Positions 22,680 to 35,906 of a stretch of DNA of 64,000 nucleotides are shown piece after piece (within the stretch, counting starts at the first letter, position 1; every line of letters begins with the position of its first letter). This stretch comes from Gnetum montanum (Eukaryota > Streptophyta > Gnetopsida > Gnetales > Gnetaceae). Under the pieces are notes generated by a model. The model did not search any database. It saw nothing but the letters and a program-made list of their open reading frames with translations, and had not been told where the DNA came from. The translations under genes and the position numbers were made by a program. Where the stretch lies: NCBI GenBank assembly GCA_015680685.1, contig MNCI01004501.1, forward strand, positions 345,979 to 409,978. The letters are read 5' to 3'.

Positions 22680-24265
22680 TATATGGCTACTTTCATAAAT
22701 GTTGGTTGTTATGGCCCTAGGCACATTATCCTTTCCAATGATGTTAACTTAACTTCTAAAGAGGTCTCCACTTCTTCAATGAGAAGACTAGTGCTAGAAA
22801 ATACTTATCCACTTTAGTTTATCAAGTCTTGTGGGTAACTAATGCATGGCTAAGGTAGTACACTAGCATCTTTGCCATATCATCATGTTTCTAACAAAGT
22901 AGAGAGGTAATGGATGTGTCAAAGATGGTAAGGTATATGTAAAATGATTTACTCTCTTGCAAATGATAGACTGTAGGTAGTTATGCCAACTCTTTCTTAA
23001 TGTTTTCAAACACCTCATGGCATTGAGTTGCCCACTCATGGTGAACCCTTTTATTAAGCCAGTGTTGCATGAGCTATAACTTATCTGTAAGCCTAGCAAT
23101 AAACCTATGAATAAACTATAATATTCTTTATGATCCATAAAGCTCCTTAATATTGGTAGGTGCTGCTAATTTGGATATGGCCTTAAGCTTATTAGGATCA
23201 ACATGTATCCCTACTTCAAATAATACAAAGCCAAGCATCTTACTAGTCTTAACACTAAAGATACATTTCATGGGATTAAGCCTAAGTTCATACTTGAGAC
23301 ATCGTTTAAGGACAAGATCTAGGTCATTAGCGTGGTTACTAGCCCCTTTGGACTTAATGGCTAAATCGTTTACATAATCATTGAGCAAGCCTAACATTTA
23401 ATTGCTAAATATATAGATCATAGATCATTGATAGGTTGCTCCTATGTTCTTAAGCCCAAAGGACATCATGGTATAGTACAAGATACCCCAAGGAATCATG
23501 AACATTATGCTAAGTTGCTGCTCTGAGTTGATCCTAATCTAGTTGTGCCCCAAGAATGCATCCATAAAGGATGACAAGACATGTTCAACTGTAGTATCAA
23601 TAAGTTGATTAATACTAGGCAAAGGGAAGCCATCCCTAATAGTCACTTTATTTAGTTCTCGAAAATTGATGCAAATATGGATACTTCCATTTTTCTTGGA
23701 GACTATCACTATGTTGGACACCCATTCTATGTAGTTAACAACCCTAATGAAACTAGCTTGGTAGAGCTTTGAGATCTCATTACAAACATCTAAGGCCAAA
23801 TCAGGTCTAATCTTACATACTTTCTACTTAATCGGTCTATTGCTAGGATCAAGCATGATGTTGTGTTAAAGTAAGCATGGGTCTAGACCTGGCATATCTT
23901 CATATGACTAGGCAAAGGCCTTAATGTTGCTATGTAAGACCTTGGTGATATCTTGAGCCTATTGAGGTTCCAATGAGGAACTTAGTTTAAGGGCTTTTTC
24001 CTTACCACTATGTCTTGTGACAAGAATCTCAACCAAAGAGTCTTTGATTATGTCACCTGCCTCTAAGCCAAGGGTTTTAACTAGGTTTTCATGTCATTCT
24101 AGAGGTCTCTCTATCAAGTCTATGCAATCAACAAGGCTCTCAAGCTCAAGATCTAGGTAGTCAAGTTTGATATACCATTCTACATCACCATGAAGCCCAC
24201 TTAGGCTCAAAGGTAGACTGATCTACTCCTAGGTACTCATACTTCAATCTTGCATGTCAACCATA
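22680..24265 (-). pseudogene. E2 reverse transcriptase and RT-linked RNase H
   Basis: From about 24,265: leader LSLSGLHGDVEWYIKLDYL, then SYEDMPGLDP. RT palm at 23,799-23,539 (LYQASFIRVVNYIEW, SKKNGSIHICINFRELN, FPLPSINQLIDTTVEH, FMDAFLGHN). Active site DYVNDLAIKS near 23,345-23,375, in which the first catalytic Asp of YVDD is Asn. RLNPMKCIFSVKTSKMLGFV, GIHVDPNKLKAI (23,397-23,128). RT-linked RNase H at about 22,990-22,690 (VYYLSHALVTHKT, KYFLALVFSLKKWRP). Every block aligns with E1 where E1 is visible. Many stops. Confidence 0.85.
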
Positions 24266-24466
24266 AGCACATTAAGTGCCACTTTGGTAAAGATGAGTAA
24301 ATAATCACAAATGGCTATAAAATTATGCAAAAATATGGTAATATAATGTAAAAAAAATGAAAATGAGGTCATATAAGGCTATAAATAAAAACATAGAGAT
24401 AGGTAGATGAAATGGACCAAAGGTTAAAGGCTAGCTCAAAACAAGATCACAATAGGTCACAAGCTT

Positions 24467-24552
24467 GCCAATTTAAGTCCATAGTGGGCCATGATGCTAG
24501 TTTAGAGTCTTATTGGACTATAATACCAATTTAAGGCCTTAGTAGGTCATGG
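24467..24552. repeat. GGCC short-repeat cluster at the RT end of E2
   Basis: Three diverged units of the 5,625 type, e.g. 'aatttaagtccatagtgggc' and 'ccaatttaaggccttagtag', just upstream of the RT block start. Confidence 0.65.
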
Positions 24553-24839
24553 TTACATGGTTTTAAATAGTGGTTATGGATGGTCAAACCCCACTATTTG
24601 ATACCAATCAAAGGCTAAAAAAAAAGACAAATAAGACTATACTAATGCAAATAAAGAAAAAAGAAGGCTATATAAAGGCTGTAAGAAGATTCAAGAAGGT
24701 CAACCATGTAAAACAAGGTCAAGAACAAGGTAAAACATCATGTAATAAGGCAAAATCAAGTAAAATAGGCAACATATGAATAAAATTGGCTAATATAGAT
24801 TTAAAAGGATTAATTTTTACTATTTTAGGCCTTAGCATA

Positions 24840-27700
24840 CCATGGTTTGAGGCTTCAAAGTTGTTACATGAGTTTAGGCATCAGTTAGGGTTATTTCTAG
24901 GCTATCTCAACCTAGAAATTGAGACTTTTGAGGCTTCCAGTGTTGAGGGAGTTGCTCCAATGTTGAGGAATGGGGGAATGAGTATAAAGACTAATACAAG
25001 GTCAAAGAGACATAATCTTAAGGCTATGAGATCTTGAGCTTCTTCAACATAGATTTTTAATCTCTAAGAGTGTCATCTTGCCATCAAAAGTAAGAAAATA
25101 GCTTTTTGCCTTTGTTTACATGCTACTCAACATTGATGGAGCAAGAATCTAGCATGAATGGGGTAAGAATCTCATATCTAGACCAATTCAAAACATAACT
25201 AACTATGCATGTCAACTTCTAGAGTTACCAAGATCAAGAGCTAGGGTTCTAGGTCAAATTTTGGTAGTTTTGAATGTTCCTATGTGCTTTTTGGGCTTTC
25301 CCATTTTCTCCATAGTAGGGATGGGGTGCTTAGCATGGAAGACTAGGGGAAATAGCTTTCTAGCCATTTGGGGTCATTTTCCTAAGGTTTGAATGCTCTA
25401 GTGGATGTTGACAAGGTTCTAAAGTGCATACAACATTATTTGGTGTCATTCTGAGGTGCTTATGAGTCTCAAATAAGTGCACCTCCCCACCCCCCTTCCC
25501 CGCCCCACTCCCCATCCCCCCATTAGTCTCCAAAATGGGTAGCATTGAGGAGGGGGTCCTTGGCATGATAGTATCAAAAATCTTAGATCTAGCCTAGTTT
25601 TGACCTTAATCAACTTTGCATGTGTGCTCCTAGGGTTTCCAAGTTCAGGAGGTAGGGTCTAAGGTCAAAATTGGAGGCTTGTTAGGTGGGTTTTTGGGCT
25701 TTTCCCCTTTCTTCCATGCTAGCAAACATGGAAAAGATGACTCCCAGCATGGTAGCACTAAGGGATCCTATTTTTTGCTATTTGTTTTATCATTTTTGGC
25801 CATGCATGTAGGTTTCCAAGATTTCTAGTATTGACTAATGTAGCCTAGTGTCAACACTCGGTCCTTTTATGGGTTGTTAGATGGTTTTTGATGTTTCCCC
25901 ATTTCTTCCATGCTAGGTTTTCCATGCTTATCATGAAATATTTTTGGGGAAAGGAGTTTTCTCTATTCATGGCCAATTTTGAAGAGTCTAAGGATTTTAG
26001 GATGCACAAACAGGGTCCTAGGACACACACAATGCTTTTTGACATCTGTTTAAGGTATCCAAGGGCTATTTTGAAGTCTTCCTAAAGTTCCTCCCTTACT
26101 TCCATCTTGGCCAACATGGAAGAGATGGCTTATAGCATGGAAGAACCAGGGGACCCTATTTTTTGCTAACTTTTTCTAGTTTTTCCTAGGCATGTGTGTC
26201 CACAGGGTTACCAATGTTGATTATCTATGCCTAAGGTCAACATTTGGTTATTTTAATGGCTATGAGAGGATTTCTAGGCTTACCCCTCCATCCATTCTAG
26301 GCTAGGATGATCAACATGGATGGGATCCTCCTTGCTATGGAGAGTCCAAGGGGGGCTAGTTTTGGTTGTTTCAAGTAACTTTTGGAAGTATGGTGGCTTC
26401 TAAAAGGGTTGGATCACTTTTAGAAGTCACACTGCATGCAAAATTCAATGATTTTAGCTTCCTCCCTTTTATCCATGCTATGAATAGGAAGCTTATCATG
26501 GATGAAGTCCTTCTCAACATGGAAGAACATTAGGGGATTGATTTTTTTTTATTTTTGGCATTCTAGTGACTTCTAGAAAGGTTGCCAAGGTTCCGTTGTT
26601 AACAGTTTGATGTTATTTTCTTGCATCTAGGACCCCAACTAATCTTCTTAGCTTCATCCACCTTGTTTCCATGTTGGGGAGCATGGAAGAGTCTTCCCCA
26701 ACATGGAAGAATCAAGAAAGTTAGATCTAGGCTAGTTTAACAACCAATAAAACATGCATGTTAGCCTCTGGGGTTACTTGTGTCAATAGTCAATACTTGG
26801 TATGAAGATCCACTAGTTTAAAGGCTCCTAGATGTCTCAAGTGATCTTAATCCCTTTTTCCATGCTAGGGATGATGGCCCTAGCATGGATGAGAGGGGAT
26901 GGTAGTTTTGTATCATTTTTCACTACTTTTAAGATCTTTGGAAGCTCTAGAGGATTCTAGTAGGTTCTAGGAGTTACCAGGGTAGGTTATTTGGTTGTTT
27001 TGTGTCATAACTTAGGTTTTCTTGCATACTACCTAGGTTTCCATGCTAGCTTCACACTAGGTAGCATGGAGGAAAAATTCACCAGCATCGAATAGGTCAT
27101 GGATGAACATTCAACTTGTCTAATGTACAATCTAGGTTACTAGAGATTATGAGGGAGTACTAGGCTTTGAGAAATGGCTACTAGGTAGTCAATTTGGATA
27201 ATTTTATCTTCGCTACATCCATCCATGCTAGGGCTAGGATGCTTAGCATGGATGAGACCTCGCCCAACATGAAACCACCAAATCCCAAGGTTTTAACTAG
27301 GTTTGGTGAGGTTCAATAGCTACTTGGAGGGGTTCTAGGTTATGTGGGCCCACTTCAAGAATCAAACTTGGGCTATATGGGTGCTAGTGCATAAGAATGG
27401 ATATTGCCCATCTTCTTCCATGCGGGCAGTGTTGCCCCAATGTGGAAACCCAAATTTGCTAGTTTTGTTCATTTCTAACCCCTCTTGGGAGACTAGGATT
27501 GAAAAAGGTAGGTTTTGGCTACTAAAAATGGTTAAAAAGTTATGTTTTAATGATTTTATGAAATGGGAGACATGTATCCAGACTGGGCATGATATCTATA
27601 GGATGGATGCATGGGAGTTAAGGTTTAAATATTTTCTAACTATCAAAAGTGGTCAAAAATCAATGTTGATGTAGTCTTTTGGCTAAGAGGGAAGGCATGT
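24840..27700. repeat. Degenerate ~190-bp tandem array in E2
   Basis: A recurring anchor (TTCTTCCATGCTAG-like, followed by an ATGGAAGA/AGCATGGA partner) falls near 24,938; 25,118; 25,310; 25,511; 25,714; 25,908; 26,102; 26,292; 26,473; 26,669; 26,860; 27,041; 27,223 and 27,419. Spacing is 181-204 bp, about 14 units. It lies upstream of the antisense gene and has no counterpart in E1. Its short word CCATGCTAGG also recurs in U3 of the E2 LTR. Small open frames inside (24,786-25,037; 27,342-27,674) are chance. Confidence 0.8.
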
Positions 27701-28060
27701 GAATGGGCCCACAACCCAAAAATTTAAAATTTTGAATTTTGAGCTTAATTCCCATCAATCATAGTGTGGAAGAGACTTTCTCCCCCTTGAAATTTAGTTC
27801 ACTTGTGGTGCATTGAATTTGGAAATAGGATTTAGAGATCAGCATTTAGGTATTGATGGAGATTTTATTGTGAAATTTCATAAGTTTCAATCATAATCTT
27901 TATTCTAGAAAACAGTGCATTAGAGGGGACCTCAAATAGAGATTTCTTGTAGTAAACACAACCTAGTCAATCTTCCTTGTAGCATCTAGTCTTCCTTGTA
28001 GCTAGCGTTGAACATTCAATCTTCTCAAACTTCATCAGTTCTTAGCATTGATTTAGCCAT
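27701..28060 (+). promoter_or_regulatory. Region just upstream of the E2 antisense gene
   Basis: 360 bp without a gene between the tandem array and the ATG at 28,061. By position it should be the promoter and 5' untranslated region. I see no clear TATA box. Confidence 0.3.
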
Positions 28061-31000
28061 GGTGCCCAAGCAACATGGAGGGAAGAGTAGAAACCCACAA
28101 TTACAAAAAATAGATGAGCATGAAAGGACCTATTTGGGCTATCTAGACCCATTTCAATCTAGGTTTTCTCTATATCTACTCCAAGATAGGTAGTTCTAAC
28201 CATTTTTATTTTGGTTTCTAAAATTTTTTCTTATTTTTCCTTGCCATGTGTGGGGACCTTTTCTATAGATCTATGTTGATAAAGGGGGTAAAATGAAATT
28301 CTAAAAAAATACCATCTCTTATTTTTGCCATTTCTATGTAGATCTATGGTCATTTCATTGTTTTGGCTTTGGTAGATTTGATTTTTAAAATTAGGTTTGC
28401 AGTTTTGATGATTTTTCCATAAATTAAGCATTGTTGTTGTAGTATTTTCATGTTTTTTTATTTATTGGTTAAACTACCTTTCTTAACTTTGTTGCTCTTG
28501 TGAACTTATTACAGTTATAGGATCAATGATCAAGGCTTGATAACTAATTATCAAACCTTGGCAATGGCTCAGATTGCCTTAGATGAACTCACCAAGGTCT
28601 TCAAATTAGAATAATTTTGTATGAACAGTTAAGGGGTGACTTTGATGAATATACTAGTAGATTCAACCTTATCTACAAGAAATGTGTGGATGAGAGGATG
28701 ATACACAACTAGTGGATGGGCTCCAAGAGCTCCTTGAATTAGACTCTAGTAGTTGGTACCTCTACTCAAATCACACAAAAGAAGAAAATGAAAGGTGAAC
28801 ATAAAGGCTATAGTTTCTAATGTTATATGATTATGAAAATTCTAAGTGTTCTATTTCTTTAACTAGTTATTAAATTTTCTTACATTGATGCTAAACATTG
28901 GTTGTTATCTTGCAAGACCTTCCACCTCTGCTAATGTCATCTTGCCACTTGTAGGATGTCCTAAGGATACCCTCATCTTGAATTTTAGTGAGGTGATACC
29001 ATCATAGGAGTGGCTAAGGAGATAAGCACCTAGGTACACTCAATCAAACATTGAGCATGTAGGTTTGCTTAATCTATTTATGGCACCTATCCCTTCCATC
29101 CTTGCTATAGAGATGTTAAACATCATCACCTTCTTCAATGAATAAGCTAATCACTTCCACACCATAATTTGAGGTATGGAAATTTCCATAGCCATTGATG
29201 AGAGCACCTTTTGCAACTTGTTTGGTGTCCTCACTTATGGGGTAAAGGTTGCCACTAGAATACTGAAGGAAGTAGGCCATTTTTAGGAAGTTTTAGAGTA
29301 GCTTGGTGCTAGCATGGACCACTCCAAAATTTCCATGAATAGCTACATGAACCCTAACACAAAGACATCATATCCTTTTTTTAGGTCTCATGTGTTTCCT
29401 AAACTATTGCACAAAAGAAGGTAATCAACATCATGCAAGGGTGGACCTTTAAGAAGATCTTGATAAATGGCATCAAGTTCAACTGGATGCCAAATTTGGT
29501 TGTTGGGATATACGATGAGATTCCCAAACTCTACAAAGACACCTCTACCATAATACAAATGCATTTTTCATTTTTTGTAGGTTACTTGAAGAGGATCATA
29601 GAGTTCTTGGTGGTGTGGAGGAATGGACGATGGGTTACCCAAGATCTAAACTAGATTTCTAAGCCTTGAATAATGTACATTTATGTAGTGGTGTAGGCCT
29701 AGAATCCACCTAAGGGGGTAGCTAATTTGTTGTCCATTACCACCAAGGATCTCAATTCTATAAAATATAAATGCCTTGATAGCCTAGAGGAGGAGCCTCT
29801 TACAATCCCAACAATCATCATAGAGGCCAAATAGTAACATAGAGAAGCCTAAGGAAAAGCTAGGGCCAAGCTGAAAAGGCCCATAGAGGAACCACCACTA
29901 GCATCAGACCAACCTACCCTAAAGAAGCTTAATTTTAAGCTTGAGTCATCATAGTAGGTAGTCATACATAATATTTATGTTTTGGCTCTTCTATGTTTTA
30001 AGTTCTTATGGCAACATTATGATTTCTAGTGCTAATCGGTTTTGTATGTGCTATGATTGTAAACAACCATCAGGTCATGGTAGCTTAAGCTACCATGGAG
30101 GAGGAGGCATAGAGATGTGTAGCTTTTATAGCTTAGGAGGAATTAAGGTATGTAGAGGAGGCACTCTTATAGTAACATGAGGCTAAAAAATTCACCAATG
30201 TTGATCTAGACACCTTGTTTAGAGAGGCAGTACCAGGTACATCCCCCATTATCATCCCAAAGAAAGAGGAGGAGGAGGAGCTAGATATGCTCATGTATTA
30301 ATTCTTCTTGTTATATCCTATTGCTTTAATTTTTGTTTTTGTCCTAACCATTCGATGATTATTATGCTTATAGTAGTTTTTGAGCCATCAATTCAAGCCC
30401 CTGTCCCTAAGTTTCATGAGAAACCATGGGTGAAGGTCTCAAACAAGGTGGAGTTCATGCATAAGATGGCTAAGAACATCATTGACTAGTTACATCAAGT
30501 TGCACATAAGATAGATAAGAACTTTATTTTCTATGCTTTAGTCATAGGTTCTATTTATGTTATGGCTATCTTAGGTTGTACACTATGTTTATGGTTATAT
30601 TTTATGTTTATGCAATGCCTTCTATGAAGTGGAATCCCAGCTAAGACATGGAGATTGACTCATTACCAAAGCCTTTCTTTGATGTCTCTAGTGTACCCTT
30701 GAAGTTATATGAGACTTCTACTGATCTAGCATTGTCATGTGCCAAAACTTCATGTGAGCTAGAAAGGTCCAACAATTCCCTATGGAAGTAAGTTGTGACC
30801 TTGAGGGAGAAAACTTAACAATAGGAGGAGATGATCAAAGAGCTCCAAGGTCGCAAGACCTTTTTGAAAGCCTAAGTGGCTAACTTAGGGGAATTGTAGA
30901 TCAAAGAGATCATGTGGGCTCACTACTGGCATGCCATTTGAGACAAAGTAGCACTTTCATACGAGATGGTAGAATAGCAAATGTAAATGGACCTCAACTC

Positions 31001-31480
31001 TTAGAAGGTTGAGGATTGGAAAGATCACTATGCTTGGATCCTAAAGTGAGATAGGAAACAAAAGGATCACAAGTTGTAGTATAAGGCTGATCGTGAGGCC
31101 TACCTAAAGTAGCTCAAAGAGGAGTTAGTTAAATGACACAAGAGAGAGTTGTTCATTTAGGGGATCCATGTTGAGAGTGCCTATTAGCTCTTTGAGAATA
31201 CTCTCACAGTGACGAAATCCCATACTCCTCAGATTACCACTATTGCAAGTGAGACCTCTACAGCTACTATTAGCTAGGAGCCTCTAACTTGAACTAGAGT
31301 AGATAGGAATGGCATCCTACATGGAGTTAATCTATGGGATATTAACTAGGTTAATATGATGGAGGACCAAATCCTCCATCATTTGGAGGATGGCATTCCA
31401 CATCTACCCCTAGAAGTCATGGATTTGAAGTCCCCACAAGTTTTATGCAATTTATGCTCTAGTTTCTGTTTTAATTTATG
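28061..31480 (+). pseudogene. Antisense gene of E2, decayed homologue of 1,351-5,427
   Basis: Same strand, place and order as in E1. Exon 1 starts MVPKQHGGKSRNPQLQKIDE (E1: MAPKIKRKNAKLAKIDE) and ends at a GATAG/GTAG donor like E1. The exon 4 equivalent (28,950-29,740) follows the acceptor CCACTTGTAG and reads EMLNIITFFN (E1 EMLTLVNSFN), NLFGV (DLFGI), YPFFRSHVFPKLL (YPLFWAQTFPKTLL), FLVVWRNGRWVTQD (FLIVRRDGVWVQQD). Exons 5-7 equivalents (30,100-31,440) include an acidic EEEEELDM segment, W-x7-K-x3-FM, and the long charged region with KQKDHK (E1 KEKDHK). Dozens of stops and frameshifts. The 3' end is uncertain: I did not find the acidic exon 8 with confidence. Confidence 0.75.
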
Positions 31481-32246
31481 GGTTTAGCTATTGGTTACTA
31501 ACTAGCTATGTGTTATTGTATTTTAAGCATCAAGATACATTAGCAGCCCCAGTAGTGACAACGGAAATGATCGAACACTTTCTCTTCCATATTCCTCTTA
31601 ACATCCTCCATCTTCCTCTTGTTCGATATTTGTTATTATTTTTATGTTGATGGTTATTGTTAGCAAATACTATGTTATAGATTATTGTTATTATTTTTTG
31701 ATATTTTTGCCACACAGTGTGTCCATGGATATGTATGTTATAAAAATTTTAAATTTAAACTTTTGGTTTCATTTTTGGCTATATATGTTGTTCTAGTAAG
31801 CAATGTAAATGTTATAAATGTTATGAATAGCTATGTTAATGTTTTTTATTATAAAATTAAATAGCTAATCAAAGAGATAATAAGATAAAAAATATAATAA
31901 AAGAGACATCTACCAGTTTTAGGCCATGGTGGGTGTAGGTTATCTTATTTTCCCAATTTAAGGCCATGGCAGGCCATGTTATGTGATTGTTCTTGCCAAT
32001 TTAAGACCTTGGTGGGCCATGTTGCCAATTTAAAGTCTTAGTGGACTAAGGTTAAAAAGAAACTTATTTTTTGTGTAATTTTATGTTTAAAATTTTTTAT
32101 GATTTTTTCTAGTTTATATTATGATAAAGAAAGAAATAAGACTATAATAAATGAAAATGCAAATAAAATAAACTCCTAGGCTATATGCATAAATAGTAAA
32201 ATAAAACATAAGAAAAAAAGTAATAACTAGTCAACAAAGAGAAAAA
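31481..32246. other. Convergent spacer of E2 between antisense gene and PR
   Basis: AT-rich, with the GGCC repeats in its middle; no gene. The 61-codon open frame at 31,715-31,530 shows no similarity to anything in the element. Confidence 0.6.
31913..32050. repeat. GGCC short-repeat cluster at the convergent junction of E2
   Basis: Four units, e.g. 'ccagttttaggccatggtgg' and 'ccaatttaaggccatggcag', at the same place relative to the genes as 5,625-5,756 in E1. Confidence 0.8.
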
Positions 32247-33130
32247 TTAGGCCTTATTTAGGCTCTTCCTAATCTTTGAAAGATTAGGGAACATATAAGG
32301 CCTTTTCTTCACAGGTTTGTACTCACCATCCCCTTCACTAATGATGTTGAATGGGAGTTCATCCCATGACACATCTAGTTACCCATCATTATTTTTCTTG
32401 GGTTGCTCCTCTCTCTTAATTTGGTGGATTTCATGACTAGGATTATTCTCCTAAAGTTCCACCTCAAACCCCTACTCTATGTTGACATTGTTGATAGCCA
32501 AGGGAACCATGCTATCACCATGAATCATGATTTCACCTTCCTCATAAAGAAGGTAAATCTCTTGGTGGATGGGTGAGGACACAACTCGTAACTGAGCCAA
32601 CCAAGATCTTCCTAGGATAAAGTTAAACCCTAGTGTCTCCTCCACTACCAAGAAATTGATGGTTGTGGGGAATTACTCCCCTACCACAAAGTCCAAGAAG
32701 ATAGACCCCTTCATAGAAGCCCTTAATCTATTGAAGGATTTGTAAGAGCTAAAATTGTTGTAGATTGTATTTGCTCTATTAAGCCTAAGAATTCAACGAT
32801 GGTGCATGGGATGACATTTGTTGTAACCCCACCATCAACATGCACCTGATGCACTTTAAACTACCCTAAACTTATTATTATGAATAGATGAGTCTGAGTT
32901 ACCTCATCATTTTGCGGATTCACCTTGACTTTGCTATCATGAAATACTAGGGGTGTTGACTTCTCCTCACATGATGAAGGATGAACCATTACTACATGGA
33001 TGGATTCCTTATCAGTGGGAATATCCTTACTAATGAGGATGGAAGTCAACATTTTAACTAGTGCCTCATGATGTATGGTAGAAGTCATGATTAGGTCATA
33101 CAAGCTTAGAGTTATATTCTTTTTCTTGAG
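32247..33130 (-). pseudogene. E2 aspartic protease
   Basis: Starts in ITLSLYDLIMTSTIHHEALVKMLTSIL, which aligns with TTLSLYDLLMTSQKHREAMVCMLTSIL of E1. The active-site segment is VHVDGGVTTNVIP (about 32,850-32,810). The second signature is eroded but recognisable by alignment near 32,600. The end has KPVKKRPY and a TAA at 32,247-32,249. Several stops. As in E1, PR closes with a stop before the antisense gene. Confidence 0.75.
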
Positions 33131-35906
33131 GAATTACCTAACCTGATCCATTACACTAAGGAAGATTTTATTGTTGGGTATGAACTTGTCATCCCAATTG
33201 TGCCTCACTTCCTCCATGTGCTCAAAAATACCAACATTGGCCTTAGGTGGTTGTTTCTAGGGCTTCTCCTCTTTGTTCCAGTTATGGGCTTAAGGGTCCT
33301 CCTATGGCTTGTTTGTTGAAGCAAACTAGGCAAAGGAGGTCATGAGAATAGCCAAGATGGAAGTGAGCTTCTATGGACCCACTTCCTTCTGTCCCTCCAT
33401 CTACTCATTACTCTTGTTGTTGGACTTTTACTTATGCTTCTTTCTTTTCTTGTTTGAGGTCTTTTGGTTGTCAGTCATTGGTTGTAAGAAAGAGGTAGTA
33501 GCATTGCCCATCACAAGAGATTGTTGTGTGGTCATGTTAGTTGGTTGGGCTATGGCTGGTGAGATTGTGTTAGGTTGGGAAATCCTAATAACAAAAGGTT
33601 TCCTTGGAGACATCCATGATGGTAATCTTACAATGAAAGGAAATCTTGAGCTAGTGGAAGCTGAAGATGACCTTTCATTGTGAGAGGATACCCAAATCAT
33701 GAATAGTTCCCTTGCTAGTCTCCGATTGTCATTGATGTTGAATACTAAAATAATATAAGGATCATTATTAGCATTAAATGGATCCTAGACTTTCATCAAC
33801 TAGTTTTGGGATTGGACCAACTTGGAAGCATCTCAGACCAACTCTCCCATATCTATTAATTTCTACAAGTCATCTTTTAGTGTGAGGTAGAAGTTTGTGT
33901 CATGACTAGGCAATTGGTCATAGTGGCAAAAGCAATCTAGTTTAAAGTACCTAGGTAATTAGAGATCATCCTTAGCTGCTTGAGTGGGGTCCTTGGCTAT
34001 TTTGCATAGCCACTTGTGCTTCTTTGGAGTAACTTCAATCATATGTTTGTATTGCATGCATCCACTCTTCAACAATTAATCTAGAAACTCAAATGGTTTC
34101 AAAGGAAAGGAAGTTTATTTTTTTCAATCCTTCCACTCAAAATTTGGCCTAGTTGTAGTTGATGCAATGGTCCTAGAGGTTGATTACTAGTTTCCATGGT
34201 TATTAGTGAGGACCTTGGGAGGGTTATTCCTTGGTCTCTAGCTAGTGGTCTTTGCCTCTTTGATCATAGTTTCCATGGCCATGTTGTTTTGTTTGTTCTA
34301 TTCCTTATCCCTCCACATATGTTGATTTTTGTGTGTTACATATGCTAGGACATTACTAGCCTTCATAGCATCTTCTATATTCTTGGTTTGTAAGAATGAT
34401 TCACTGAGGGACCATGGATCAAGGTAGTAGAGTTTGGACTTGATAAAGTCATTAACTATCCATTTGAATATAGCAAAAATGTGGGTTTCAGCTATGGGCT
34501 CTGGTATTTCATTCAGTAGTCCACTCCATCATTGGATGAACTTCTATATGCACTCAAGGGATCCCTACTTGACCTTCATAAGTTATTCAAGCATGGTTTT
34601 AGGCTTCAAGTTATACTTAAAGTACTTAATAAACTAGGCTATCAAGTCCTTAAGAGAGGATATGGATCCTCTAGGTAGTGCACAGTACCAATCAAGTGCT
34701 TTTCCAGTCAAGGACATAGGAACAATCCTCATGATAATATGAGGCCATGGAGATAATAGAAATCACTCAAATCTAAAGGTTATAAGGTGAGCATTGGGAT
34801 CATCTTCTTTGTTGTATTTTCTAACTTATGGGATAGGGACATCAAGAGGAAGTGTCAAAGATGGGATCATAGGACTAATGGAATCATCCTGGTAGAAGTC
34901 CATAATCTTAACACTTTTGGAAGTAGAGGCTTTAAACCTCTTTAACTCCTCCATTAGGTCCTAGATCATCTAGAAGGCTTGATCTAGTCCCTTTGATGGC
35001 CCTATTCGTTGTAGGGCTTTTATGTTTGATTGTGATGTCTATTGTAAGGCTTGTGGCCTTACTATTGGTTGAAATTCAAAAGGAAGAGGCTACGTTATGG
35101 TCATATCTTATGGACCAAACAAGGAAAAGGATGTTTGTGCTAGTATCTAAGGCACAAATGGGATAAAGGGGGTGTATAACCCTTGAGTTATTTGGGGTTC
35201 CATTGTGGGCCCCACATGGATAGTTACTGGGTTTGTGTGGTGAAAACCACTGTAAATGGCTGCATAGATTATGACTATGTGGAAAATGGCATTGATGGGT
35301 TATAGGCTATTGGCTATGGCATTGATTGAGTTTGATGCATGGCTATAACTAGTGTGGGGTTAGCCATGATAGGATAACAGTGAGTCAAAGATGACAACAC
35401 CATGTCCATGGAGAACACAAAGGCATCAGAGGAAGGTACTATGACCTTGGAGGATGTTTGTTGGAACAACCCTCCCAAGATGTTTTTGAACTTAAATTCT
35501 ACCCTAAGTTCATCCTCCTCTTCTTGTTGTTCTTCTGAGCTATGCTTGTTATCCTCTTCTTCCATCTCAATCAATTGGGCTAGGATACCTACATAGATAT
35601 CAGTGAGGGACATTTGGTCATAATGGAATGGATATAATCTTTGTCATTACAATTGATAAGTTTGAATTTCCTTTTGACTTCTACTTCCAAACATGGAATT
35701 AGCATGCCAACCTACATTTTGGCATAAATGTAGTTATATTGGTCTTCATTTATGGCTGCAAAGTTAGGACTTTTCCCCCTAACCCTCAAAGATTACTTAT
35801 GTTTAATAATAGTAAGGTCTTTGCAATCATAGACCATCATGGCTTGTTGCCCAGGACCTTTGCTAGTGAGGGTGAAAGGAAACTTGGTCAATTGTGATAA
35901 AGACAT
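33131..35906 (-). pseudogene. gag: E2 gag
   Basis: Starts at ATG 35,906 (MSLSQLTKFP) and shares with E1 gag the order: N-terminal segment with SLRVRGKSPNFAAINEDQYNYI, acidic EEEDN block (35,613-35,314), Gln/Pro-rich middle, capsid core (34,700-34,400: FKYNLKPKTMLE, LLNEIPEPIAETHIFAIFKW, VNDFIK), zinc-knuckle relic near 33,900 (SHDTNFYLTLK) and the tail FPFIVRLPSW at 33,700-33,430. It carries many stops and is one of the best-aligned parts of E1 versus E2. Confidence 0.82.

Noticed and set aside
27342-27674. 110-codon plus-strand frame
   Set aside because: Lies inside the ~190-bp tandem array; not conserved between units.
24840-27700. Array considered as LTRs or as a CRISPR-like locus
   Set aside because: Units are diverged, about 190 bp, without TG...CA ends or spacers; the DNA is plant nuclear.
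31530-31715. 61-codon minus-strand frame in the E2 convergent spacer
   Set aside because: Low-complexity Asn/Ile-rich, not present in E1.
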